From assembly GCA_021774955.1 (NCBI GenBank), contig JAJFIN010000178.1:1-7834 (forward strand): 7,834 nucleotides of DNA. Reading direction: 5' to 3'. This document shows positions 1 through 5,074 of this stretch, in pieces. Made by a program: the position numbers and the translations under genes. Positions within the stretch are counted from its first letter, which is position 1. Every line of letters starts with the position of its first letter. Under the pieces are notes generated by a model. That model did not search any database and had not been told where the DNA came from. It was given only the letters and a program-made list of their open reading frames with translations. The DNA is from Alphaproteobacteria bacterium (lineage in GTDB: Bacteria > Pseudomonadota > Alphaproteobacteria > M2410).

Positions 1-768
1 ACGAATGCGCTATTAGAAACAACACAAAGCCGGATTAATACTGGTCTGCGTGTTGCCGGTGCACGGGACGACGGTGCGGTTTTTGCCATTGCGCAGAACC
101 AACGTGCTGAAGTTGCTGCATTGGGTGCTGTGAGCTCGTCACTTGATCGTGCCGTGTCAACAGTTGATGTTTCTCTTGCTGCAGGCGAGGCTATTTCTGA
201 CCTTTTAATTGAACTGAAAACAAAAGCTTTGGCTGCTGCTGACAGTTCACTTGATACAACAAGCCGGAATGCCTTGAATGAGGATTTTAAGGCGCTTCGT
301 GACCAAATTGCTACGATCTCCAGCAACGCATCGTTTAACGGTGTTAATCTGGTCAATGGTTCAACGGCCAACATTCAGGCTTTGGCGAATGCTGACAATT
401 CTAGTCAGATTACGATCGCGGCTGAGAATCTTTCGTTGAGTGCTGCAGTGGTAACTCTAACATCTACCGCTACGATTGCCACTCAAGCGACTGCGTCGAC
501 GGCTATTACGACGATCAGCACTTCACTGCAAAACGTCAATAACGCCCTGGCTCGCCTTGGTACGGGTTCCAAGAAGGTGACAGTGCAACAGACCTTTGTG
601 ACCAAGCTGTCTGACTCGCTAACGGCTGGTATCGGTAATTTGGTTGATGCCGATTTGGCCAAGGAAAGTGCGCGATTGCAGTCACTGCAAGTGCGTCAAC
701 AATTGGGTATTCAAGCCCTTGCGATTGCGAACCAAGGACCAAGTATTGTCCTCGGTCTCTTCCGTTAA
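1..768 (+). CDS. Flagellin, 5'-truncated by the window edge (first copy)
   Basis: Filament subunit polymerised outside the cell after type III export. Frame 1 is open from base 1 to the TAA at 766-768, giving 255 visible residues. Alignment with the second flagellin (1624-2454) shows about 20 N-terminal codons missing, so the full protein is about 275 residues. The first visible part is the D0/D1 N-terminal helix (SRINTGLRVAGARDD, then IAQNQRAE). The end is the hallmark C-terminal D1/D0 helix (NLVDADLAKESARLQ, QQLGIQALAIANQG) finishing in LFR. The middle, about visible residues 120-185, is short and very rich in Ser, Thr and Ala, with no large outer domain; such exposed Ser/Thr are typical O-glycosylation targets. 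There is no cysteine. The TTG at 121 could pass for a start but lies inside the conserved helix. By eye, over half the residues match the second copy. Family assignment is very secure; its number within the genome's flagellin set is unknown. Confidence 0.97.
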   Translation, partial: TNALLETTQSRINTGLRVAGARDDGAVFAIAQNQRAEVAALGAVSSSLDRAVSTVDVSLAAGEAISDLLIELKTKALAAADSSLDTTSRNALNEDFKALRDQIATISSNASFNGVNLVNGSTANIQALANADNSSQITIAAENLSLSAAVVTLTSTATIATQATASTAITTISTSLQNVNNALARLGTGSKKVTVQQTFVTKLSDSLTAGIGNLVDADLAKESARLQSLQVRQQLGIQALAIANQGPSIVLGLFR

Positions 769-781
769 TCGGTTTAGGATT

Positions 782-806
782 GGGGGCCTGGCTTTGGCCA
801 GCCCCC
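782..806 (+). terminator. GC-rich hairpin after the first flagellin, without U-tract
   Basis: GGGGG (782-786) pairs with CCCCC (802-806), and CTGGC (788-792) with GCCAG (797-801), leaving one bulged C and a TTTG loop. It lies 14 bases after the flagellin stop. No run of T follows, so it is a weak or partial terminator, or a 3'-end stabilising stem that lets some transcripts read into the FlaG gene. No convincing promoter is visible between here and 930, which favours read-through. Confidence 0.5.
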
Positions 807-830
807 TCTCCACTCTAAATTAAGTTGGAC

Positions 831-845
831 AGCGTGCGAAACGCT
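831..845 (+). other. Small leader hairpin 1 upstream of FlaG
   Basis: AGCGT (831-835) and ACGCT (841-845) form a perfect 5-bp stem around a 5-base loop (GCGAA). It is the first of a series of short stems in the 160-base leader between flagellin and FlaG. Its function is not known from sequence alone. Confidence 0.35.
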
Positions 846-869
846 GAATGGGATAGAGGAGTTTAGACC

Positions 870-884
870 CGCACATGAGGTGCG
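870..884 (+). other. Small leader hairpin 2 upstream of FlaG
   Basis: CGCAC (870-874) and GTGCG (880-884) form a perfect 5-bp stem around ATGAG. The stem includes part of an SD-like GAGGTG (877-882). It may shape ribosome access in the FlaG leader; this is an inference. Confidence 0.35.
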
Positions 885-897
885 TGTAGAGAGAATG

Positions 898-932
898 AGG
901 AGGTGCCAGCGTATCTGGTAACATGAAAAATG
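898..932 (+). promoter_or_regulatory. FlaG ribosome binding site split from its start codon by a hairpin
   Basis: A perfect AGGAGG lies at 898-903, but the earliest possible in-frame start is the ATG at 930, because a TGA at 924-926 closes the frame. That leaves 26 intervening bases, too many for a normal site. Bases 904-909 (TGCCAG) pair with 915-920 (CTGGTA), including one G-U pair, around the loop CGTAT. Folding this 17-base hairpin leaves an effective spacing of 9 bases. The pairing is seen directly; its use in initiation is an inference. Confidence 0.5.
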
Positions 933-1304
933 GTTGGTCCAATTGTCACACAAGTACCGTTCATAGGCCCCTTACGGGCTGACGCTCCTAAGGAAGCTGA
1001 TGAACGACGCATTCAGGAACAGGTGAGCCGAAAGGTTCCCAAGTCCGGTGCACCAAGTGATTCTGCGCAGCCCAGTGACGAAGTCCTGACTGCCGAAGGG
1101 GAGATCAACAAGCTTGCACAAGGTGTTCTGAGTACAAATTCACGCCTCTCAATCGAAGAGGATAAAGAAACAGGCGACTATATATATAGAGTGATTGATA
1201 CGGAAACGGGTGACGTTATCAATCAATGGCCGCGCGAAGAGCTTTTGCGCCACGCCAGGGTCGCTGACGAAACGATCGGTGGGGTTATCGACCAGCGGGT
1301 TTAA
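930..1304 (+). CDS. FlaG-family flagellar protein
   Basis: This 124-residue protein resembles the FlaG family, small proteins encoded next to flagellins that influence filament length or assembly. Residues 1-55 are polar, proline-rich and probably disordered. The conserved FlaG core is at about 70-110: an SRLSIEEDKETG strand, then YRVIDTETGDVINQWP (about 86-101) and the amphipathic EELLRHAR, matching the usual V-I-D-x-x-T-G-E-V-I-x-Q-I-P-x-E-E pattern, with Trp at the usual Ile before the Pro. No signal peptide or membrane segment is seen. The length is normal for the family. ATG 930 was chosen because it is the first start after the in-frame TGA at 924; its SD is unusually distant (see the separate entry). 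It sits between two flagellins, with a strong terminator after it, so it probably shares the upstream flagellin transcript. The function is from family knowledge; the local role is inferred. Confidence 0.85.
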   Translation: MVGPIVTQVPFIGPLRADAPKEADERRIQEQVSRKVPKSGAPSDSAQPSDEVLTAEGEINKLAQGVLSTNSRLSIEEDKETGDYIYRVIDTETGDVINQWPREELLRHARVADETIGGVIDQRV

Positions 1305-1341
1305 ATCGTTGGCGAGTTGAACTTCCCACAATGGACTGGGT

Positions 1342-1372
1342 AAAAACGCGGGCTAATCGCCCGCGTTTTTTT
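1342..1372 (+). terminator. Strong Rho-independent terminator after FlaG
   Basis: A perfect 7-bp GC stem CGCGGGC (1347-1353) / GCCCGCG (1359-1365) with loop TAATC is extended by AAAAA (1342-1346) pairing with TTTTT. The run of seven T is at 1366-1372. It ends the flagellin/FlaG transcript and insulates the next promoter. The A-run on the left means it could also work on the opposite strand. Confidence 0.93.
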
Positions 1373-1390
1373 GTGTGGAAATGCCCACAC
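1373..1390. repeat. Second inverted repeat abutting the terminator T-run
   Basis: GTGTGG (1373-1378) and CCACAC (1385-1390) form a perfect 6-bp dyad with a 6-base spacer, directly after the T-tract of the preceding terminator. No second T-tract follows. It may be a back-up stem for read-through transcripts or a protein-binding dyad; the sequence does not decide. Confidence 0.35.
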
Positions 1391-1448
1391 GAGGTCTTGG
1401 ACTTACCCGGCTATTTTTTCCCACTGTCACCTAAAAGCATCCAGATGC

Positions 1449-1465
1449 GGCAGGGTTTTCCTGCC
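1449..1465. promoter_or_regulatory. Candidate enhancer dyad upstream of the sigma-54 promoter
   Basis: GGCAGG (1449-1454) and CCTGCC (1460-1465) form a perfect dyad with spacer GTTTT. It is preceded at once by another dyad, GCATC-CA-GATGC (1437-1448). Its centre lies about 108 bases before the predicted transcription start, the usual distance for sigma-54 activator sites. In alphaproteobacteria such as Caulobacter the flagellar activator is FlbD, acting at ftr sites about 100 bases upstream. The position is good; the identity of the bound protein is inferred. Confidence 0.5.
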
Positions 1466-1493
1466 TAAGTATCGACCAATTTGCGCGGGAAAC

Positions 1494-1507
1494 TTGAAAT
1501 ATTTCAA
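1494..1507. repeat. Perfect 14-bp AT-rich palindrome
   Basis: TTGAAATATTTCAA is a perfect palindrome about 65 bases before the predicted flagellin start site, between the candidate enhancer and the IHF-type site. It could bind a dimeric regulator or simply assist DNA bending. No known operator is claimed. Confidence 0.4.
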
Positions 1508-1510
1508 TAA

Positions 1511-1523
1511 AATCAATAGCTTG
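1511..1523 (+). promoter_or_regulatory. IHF-type binding site
   Basis: AATCAATAGCTTG matches every defined position of the IHF consensus WATCAANNNNTTR. It lies at about -55 to -43, between the candidate enhancer dyad and the sigma-54 core promoter, where IHF bends DNA so that the activator touches sigma-54 RNA polymerase. The surrounding DNA is AT-rich. The match is seen directly; binding is inferred. Confidence 0.65.
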
Positions 1524-1539
1524 AAAGTTTTCTCCGAAC

Positions 1540-1555
1540 TGGCACGTGGCTTGCT
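1540..1555 (+). promoter_or_regulatory. Sigma-54 (RpoN) -24/-12 promoter of the second flagellin
   Basis: TGGCACGTGGCTTGCT contains TGGCAC, five bases, then TTGCT: a full match to the sigma-54 consensus, with invariant GG at 1541-1542 and GC at 1553-1554 ten bases apart. Transcription should begin near 1566, giving a leader of about 58 bases. Late flagellar genes are sigma-54 dependent in many alphaproteobacteria, so expression probably waits for hook completion. It is the only perfect sigma-54 match I found in the intergenic regions. Confidence 0.9.
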
Positions 1556-1564
1556 GATTAGGGG

Positions 1565-1587
1565 CTGGAGCAACAAGACCGCTCCAG
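1565..1587 (+). promoter_or_regulatory. 5'-terminal hairpin of the second flagellin mRNA
   Basis: CTGGAGC (1565-1571) pairs perfectly with GCTCCAG (1581-1587) around a 9-base loop. The predicted start site (about 1566) falls at the base of the stem, so the mRNA would begin with this hairpin. Such a stem can protect mRNA from 5'-end-dependent decay, or serve as a target for FlbT-type flagellin mRNA regulators in alphaproteobacteria. The function is inferred. Confidence 0.55.
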
Positions 1588-1611
1588 AGCCAAATCATAG
1601 GAAGAACCAAC

Positions 1612-1626
1612 AGGAGAAAACTCATG
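1612..1626 (+). promoter_or_regulatory. Ribosome binding site of the second flagellin
   Basis: AGGAG at 1612-1616 is followed by seven bases and the ATG at 1624. This ordinary, well-placed site supports that start and contrasts with the distant site of FlaG. Confidence 0.85.
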
Positions 1627-2454
1627 GTTGTTTCAGTCAATACCAATCAGGGCGCACTGATCGCGCTCCAAAATCTAAATGCGACAAGCCGCTTGCTTGA
1701 AGGCACCCAGCTCCGAATTACCACTGGCCTTAATGTCAATGGCGCCAAAGATAATTCATCCGTCTACGCTATAGCTCAAAATATGCGCGGCGATATCAAA
1801 GCGCTTGATGCCGTGCGTCAGAGTGTGACGCGGGCTATTTCCATTACCGATGTGGCGCTTGCTGCCGGTGAAGGAATTTCAGACCTATTGGTCGAAATGA
1901 AAGCCAAGACGGTGGCCGCTAATGATCCGTCACTCGATACAACATCGCGTAATGCGGTGAATGAAGATTTCAGAGCCCTCATTTCACAGATCCAAAGTAT
2001 TATTCAAACCGCCGCGTTTGATGGTGCGAACCTCATTGATGGCGGTTTGACTTTTGGTCTCGCTGTTCTTGCTGATGCCGACGCACTCAACACGATTACA
2101 GTTGGTACGGAAAATCTAACGTTGAGCGGCGCGATTATTACGCTTGCAACGACGGCAAATGTTCTGACAACTGCTGCAGCATCGACAAATTTGAGCTTGC
2201 TCAACACGTCTCTGGCGAATGTCAACTCGGCGCTTGCCCGGATTGGTAGTGCGGCCAAGAAACTCGAGACACATGCGGTGTTTATTTCGCGGCTACAAGA
2301 TTCGCTTACAGGCGGTGTTGGTAATCTCGTTGATGCCGATCTGGCGAAAGAAAGTGCGCGATTACAGGCCTTGCAGGTTAAACAGCAATTGGGGGTTCAA
2401 GCCCTATCGATTGCCAACCAAGGTCCGCAAGTTATCCTTTCGCTCTTCCGGTAA
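1624..2454 (+). CDS. Flagellin (second copy, complete)
   Basis: Complete 276-residue filament subunit. The N-terminal D0/D1 helices (about 1-130) begin MVVSVNTNQGALIALQNLN and continue TTGLNVNGAKDN and YAIAQNMRGD. A short Ala/Thr/Leu-rich middle (about 135-190) replaces the large surface domain of enterobacterial flagellins. The C-terminal helices (about 190-276) contain NLVDADLAKESARLQ and end in LFR. There is no signal peptide (type III export) and no cysteine. The length fits the roughly 275-residue flagellins of alphaproteobacteria. It is a paralogue of the first flagellin, the closest agreement being over the last 45 residues. It has its own sigma-54 promoter, leader hairpin and RBS, and its own terminator, so it is a single-gene unit. 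The start is fixed by the SD and the conserved N-terminus. With PseB/PseC encoded next door, surface Ser/Thr are plausible glycan sites, but this is an inference. Confidence 0.98.
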   Translation: MVVSVNTNQGALIALQNLNATSRLLEGTQLRITTGLNVNGAKDNSSVYAIAQNMRGDIKALDAVRQSVTRAISITDVALAAGEGISDLLVEMKAKTVAANDPSLDTTSRNAVNEDFRALISQIQSIIQTAAFDGANLIDGGLTFGLAVLADADALNTITVGTENLTLSGAIITLATTANVLTTAAASTNLSLLNTSLANVNSALARIGSAAKKLETHAVFISRLQDSLTGGVGNLVDADLAKESARLQALQVKQQLGVQALSIANQGPQVILSLFR

Positions 2455-2458
2455 TAGT

Positions 2459-2490
2459 AGTTTCAATCGATTTGGCTCGATCCCGAAACT
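2459..2490. repeat. Nested inverted repeat just after the second flagellin stop
   Basis: AGTTTC (2459-2464) pairs with GAAACT (2485-2490), and inside it ATCGA (2466-2470) pairs with TCGAT (2477-2481), so a two-part stem can form 5 bases after the stop codon. There is no T-tract here; the real terminator is 20 bases further on. It probably caps the mRNA 3' end. Confidence 0.4.
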
Positions 2491-2508
2491 GGAAGAACCA
2501 CGTTTTTC

Positions 2509-2538
2509 AAAAGGCCATCCGCGAGGATGGTCTTTTTT
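2509..2538. terminator. Rho-independent terminator of the second flagellin, usable in both directions
   Basis: AAAAGGCCATCC (2509-2520) pairs with GGATGGTCTTTT (2525-2536), with one G-U pair and loop GCGA. Six T follow the stem (2533-2538). On the opposite strand the A-run at 2509-2512 becomes TTTT, so it could also stop transcripts arriving from the convergent pseB-pseC genes. Confidence 0.9.
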
Positions 2539-2563
2539 GCATTTGTATTGATGAAGTGCCAGG

Positions 2564-2633
2564 CCGCCCGCTCCCCCTTCCCAACCACCCCTAGGGTACC
2601 CTCATCGGGTGGTTGGGAAGGGGGAGCGGGCGG
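2564..2633. repeat. Perfect 27-bp inverted repeat with a palindrome in its loop
   Basis: Bases 2564-2590 are the exact reverse complement of 2607-2633. The left arm is almost all C and T with a few A/G, the right arm correspondingly purine-rich. The 16-base loop (2591-2606) contains the perfect 10-bp palindrome AGGGTACCCT (2593-2602). The element lies between the flagellin terminator and the pseC stop, starting 8 bases past that stop. There is no T-run on either side, so it is not a classic intrinsic terminator. It may be a barrier to transcription and exonucleases between convergent genes, or one copy of a dispersed palindromic repeat. The structure is certain; the role is not. Confidence 0.9.
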
Positions 2634-2641
2634 TAAGGTAA

Positions 2642-3907
2642 TTATGTAATGAGATTTGTGACGACATCAACGACACGGTCGACATCCTCAGTGCTCATGT
2701 CGGCGGCCAGGGGCAGCGATAAACAGCTTTGGTAATAGGCCTCAGCCCCGGGCAGGTTCTGATCGCCATAAAGATTACGATAATAAGGTTGGCGATGGAC
2801 CGGGATATAGTGGACTTGTGTTCCAACCTGCCGCTTATTTAACAGGCGCATGAATTCGGCGCGCGATTTACCGATGGCGTTGAAGTCAAACAGTGCAACG
2901 TAGAGGTGCCATCCGACCTTTGGGTTGGCGTGCTTGTTGATGGGGCGTATACGCGGTGCGAGCGGTTTGAGCAGTCGATCATAATGCGCGACGAGCGACT
3001 GACGTGTTTCGACAAAACGATTGAGCTTTTTCAACTGGCTTAAACCCAATGCACAATGCAGATCGCTGGCGCGATAGTTCAGTCCCAGCTCTTGCAGTTC
3101 ATAGTACCAAGGATTTGGAGCTTTGTTGTCCTGGCTTTCCCAGGCGAGGTCGGTTTCGGTATAACTTTCGGGATCGCGCGTGAGACCATGATTGCGTAAA
3201 CGTTTGAGGTTGCCCGCAAGCTCAGGATTTTTGGTTGTGATCGCACCGCCTTCGCCCATGGCAATGGCTTTGACCGGGTGAAAAGAAAAGACCGTCATGT
3301 CGCAATGGGCGCATGAGCCGATGGTGTGGTCGTTGCCGTCGTGATCTTGATAGATGGTGCCCAGCGCATGGCAGGCATCATCAACCAGTTTGAGGCCGTG
3401 TTTGTCACACAAAGATTTCATGGCGATGACATCGCCGCATTGGCCGGTCAGATGCACGTTGAATACAGCTTTGAGCCGGGCGGGGTCAGCGCGATCGATC
3501 GCATGCGCAAGGTCTTGAGGACGCATCAACCCTGTATCCGGATCGACATCGGCAAAGATTACATCAGCGCTGACATAGCGGGCGGCATTAGCCGTTGCGA
3601 CGAAGGTGATGGCCGGGACAATAACCTGATCACCCGGCCCTAGATTGAGTGCTAAAGCGGCAAGGTGCAGCGCTGCGGTGCCGTTTGAGCAAACCACCGT
3701 GTGGTCTGCATCGACATAATCGCCGAGCGCTTGTTCGAATGCATCGACGTAGGGGCCGGTGGTTAGGAAGGGAGACTTGAGTGCTTCAATGACGGTCAGA
3801 ATGTCATCGGGTTCGATGACTTGTCGGCCATAGGGAAGATGCTCGGGTGTTTTGTCCTGGGCTTCTTCTTTTGGTGTTTGTATTTTTCGTCTTAGCTTGG
3901 GAAGCAT
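2642..3907 (-). CDS. pseC: UDP-4-amino-4,6-dideoxy-N-acetyl-beta-L-altrosamine transaminase (PseC-like)
   Basis: PLP enzyme of the DegT/DnrJ/EryC1/StrS family; PseC aminates the 4-keto sugar made by PseB, using glutamate, as step 2 of CMP-pseudaminic acid synthesis in the cytoplasm. It has 421 residues. The core begins near residue 25 (LPYGRQVIEPDDI), followed by the substrate loop FLTTGP (47-52) and phosphate-binding SNGTAAL (74-80). The PLP-ring Asp lies in LVDDACHALG (probably D177), and the Schiff-base Lys in SFHPVKAIAMGEGG (K213). FHPVK and GEGG are typical of PseC. The first ~23 charged residues exceed the usual ~380-residue enzyme. ATG 3907 overlaps the pseB end by 16 bases, with only a weak AGGA 13 bases upstream, so translational coupling is likely. 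Related aminotransferases exist (PglE/LegC types), but adjacency to an inverting PseB-type dehydratase favours PseC. Confidence 0.9.
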   Translation of the reverse strand: MLPKLRRKIQTPKEEAQDKTPEHLPYGRQVIEPDDILTVIEALKSPFLTTGPYVDAFEQALGDYVDADHTVVCSNGTAALHLAALALNLGPGDQVIVPAITFVATANAARYVSADVIFADVDPDTGLMRPQDLAHAIDRADPARLKAVFNVHLTGQCGDVIAMKSLCDKHGLKLVDDACHALGTIYQDHDGNDHTIGSCAHCDMTVFSFHPVKAIAMGEGGAITTKNPELAGNLKRLRNHGLTRDPESYTETDLAWESQDNKAPNPWYYELQELGLNYRASDLHCALGLSQLKKLNRFVETRQSLVAHYDRLLKPLAPRIRPINKHANPKVGWHLYVALFDFNAIGKSRAEFMRLLNKRQVGTQVHYIPVHRQPYYRNLYGDQNLPGAEAYYQSCLSLPLAADMSTEDVDRVVDVVTNLIT

Positions 3908-4995
3908 GATTTGAGGAAATCCTGGAGTGCACGCGCATCCAAGCGCTCGGGGTTCGTGTCACTAGAATATTCAAATCCGTCAAGCACCGGTTGGGCGCCG
4001 TTGTCGATATAATCTTCCTTTGACCATCCAACGAAGGTCGGCAGGATGATATAGCGATCATCATGTTCAACAGTCATGCGGCCATCATCGATCGGGACCA
4101 TGATTTCATGAAGCTTTTCACCGGGACGAATGCCGACGATCTTGATCGGGATGTTGGGGGCAATCGATTGGGCTAAGTCGGTTGTTCTCATGCTCGGAAT
4201 TTTGGGAACGAAGATCTCCCCGCCTTGCATGAGCTCCATGCTGGACAGAACAAAGTTCACACCCTGATCGAGGGTGATCCAAAAACGGGTCATGCGCTCA
4301 TCGGTAATCGGGAGCGATTCAGCGCCATCAGCTAAAAGCTTCTGAAAGAACGGCACGACCGAGCCGCGAGAGCCAACAACATTGCCATAGCGGACGACCG
4401 CGAACCTTGTGCCGTCAGCGCCACCTAAATGATTGGCGGCGACAAAGATTTTGTCCGAGGCGAGCTTGCTGGCGCCATAAAGGTTGATCGGGTTAGCGGC
4501 TTTGTCAGTGGAAAGGGCAATGACGCGTTTAACCTTTTGACGGATGGCGGCTGTCACAATGTTTTCAGCACCCATGACATTGGTGCGGATGCATTCGAAG
4601 GGATTGTATTCAGCAATGGGGACGTGTTTCATCGCGGCAGCGTGAACCACATAGTCGACGCCGCGCATGGCAACTTCAAGACGGTCACGATCTCGGACAT
4701 CGCCAATAAAATAGCGCAGATAAGGGAATTGCTCCTGAGAGAAGCGCTGCGCCATCTCGTATTGCTTGAGTTCATCGCGAGAGAAAATGATCAACCGTTT
4801 GGGTGTAAACTGAGAAATGACTTCACGGATAAAGTGATTGCCAAACGATCCCGTGCCACCGGTCACCATGACAACCTTGTCGTTTAAGTCAATCAATGGC
4901 TCAGCAAAATCACGTTTGGTGAAGAGTGCATTCAGCTTGCCCGTTTGATCTGATTTTTCTTCTGTGTGCTGAGATGCCGCTGATTTCGCCGACAT
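3892..4995 (-). CDS. pseB: UDP-N-acetylglucosamine 4,6-dehydratase, inverting (PseB)
   Basis: NAD(P)-dependent extended SDR enzyme. PseB converts UDP-GlcNAc to UDP-2-acetamido-2,6-dideoxy-beta-L-arabino-hexos-4-ulose, the first step of pseudaminic acid synthesis. It has 367 residues from ATG 4995, preferred because AGGGG lies 8 bases upstream; the frame could extend six codons to a TTG at 5013, but the AAGGA there is too close to that codon. The Rossmann motif TGGTGSFG is at 45-52; AAAMKHVPIAEYNPFE, a PseB hallmark, at about 119-134; STDK at about 162-165; and the catalytic YxxxK (YGASK) at 173-177. GEKLHEIM follows in the C-terminal substrate region. About 35 hydrophilic residues precede the core, more than the usual ~330-residue enzyme carries. 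Its end overlaps pseC, so the two form a coupled pair. Some distance to the upstream GH57 gene and a possible terminator suggest partly separate expression. Confidence 0.93.
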   Translation of the reverse strand: MSAKSAASQHTEEKSDQTGKLNALFTKRDFAEPLIDLNDKVVMVTGGTGSFGNHFIREVISQFTPKRLIIFSRDELKQYEMAQRFSQEQFPYLRYFIGDVRDRDRLEVAMRGVDYVVHAAAMKHVPIAEYNPFECIRTNVMGAENIVTAAIRQKVKRVIALSTDKAANPINLYGASKLASDKIFVAANHLGGADGTRFAVVRYGNVVGSRGSVVPFFQKLLADGAESLPITDERMTRFWITLDQGVNFVLSSMELMQGGEIFVPKIPSMRTTDLAQSIAPNIPIKIVGIRPGEKLHEIMVPIDDGRMTVEHDDRYIILPTFVGWSKEDYIDNGAQPVLDGFEYSSDTNPERLDARALQDFLKSCFPS

Positions 4996-5074
4996 ATATG
5001 CAACCCCTAACAAATCCTTAACGAAACAATTTCAACTGTTCCATTTTCTTTAAGGAGTCTTACTTGCAATGGTT

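Noticed and set aside
121..768. Flagellin starting at the TTG at 121 (215 residues)
   Set aside because: The frame is open to base 1 and the upstream residues match the flagellin N-terminal helix, so the gene is cut by the window edge rather than starting here.
1371..1700. 109-codon frame on the + strand running into the second flagellin
   Set aside because: It spans the promoter, leader and first codons of the flagellin in another frame, has no recognisable domain and no RBS, and would overlap all the regulatory sites.
2564..2633. Calling the 27-bp inverted repeat an intrinsic terminator
   Set aside because: There is no T-run on either strand, and a proper bidirectional terminator already lies at 2509-2538.
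4429..4887. 152-codon + strand frame opposite pseB
   Set aside because: Shadow of strongly biased - strand codons; no family resemblance, while the - strand protein has all PseB motifs.
4995..5013. TTG at 5013 as the pseB start
   Set aside because: AAGGA lies only one base from that codon, while ATG 4995 has AGGGG at a normal 8-base spacing.
5018..5044. Eight-residue mini-ORF (MEQLKLFR) on the - strand just upstream of pseB
   Set aside because: It has a weak AAAGAA-type SD, no attenuator structure beyond it and no amino-acid pattern suggesting a leader peptide; chance is sufficient.
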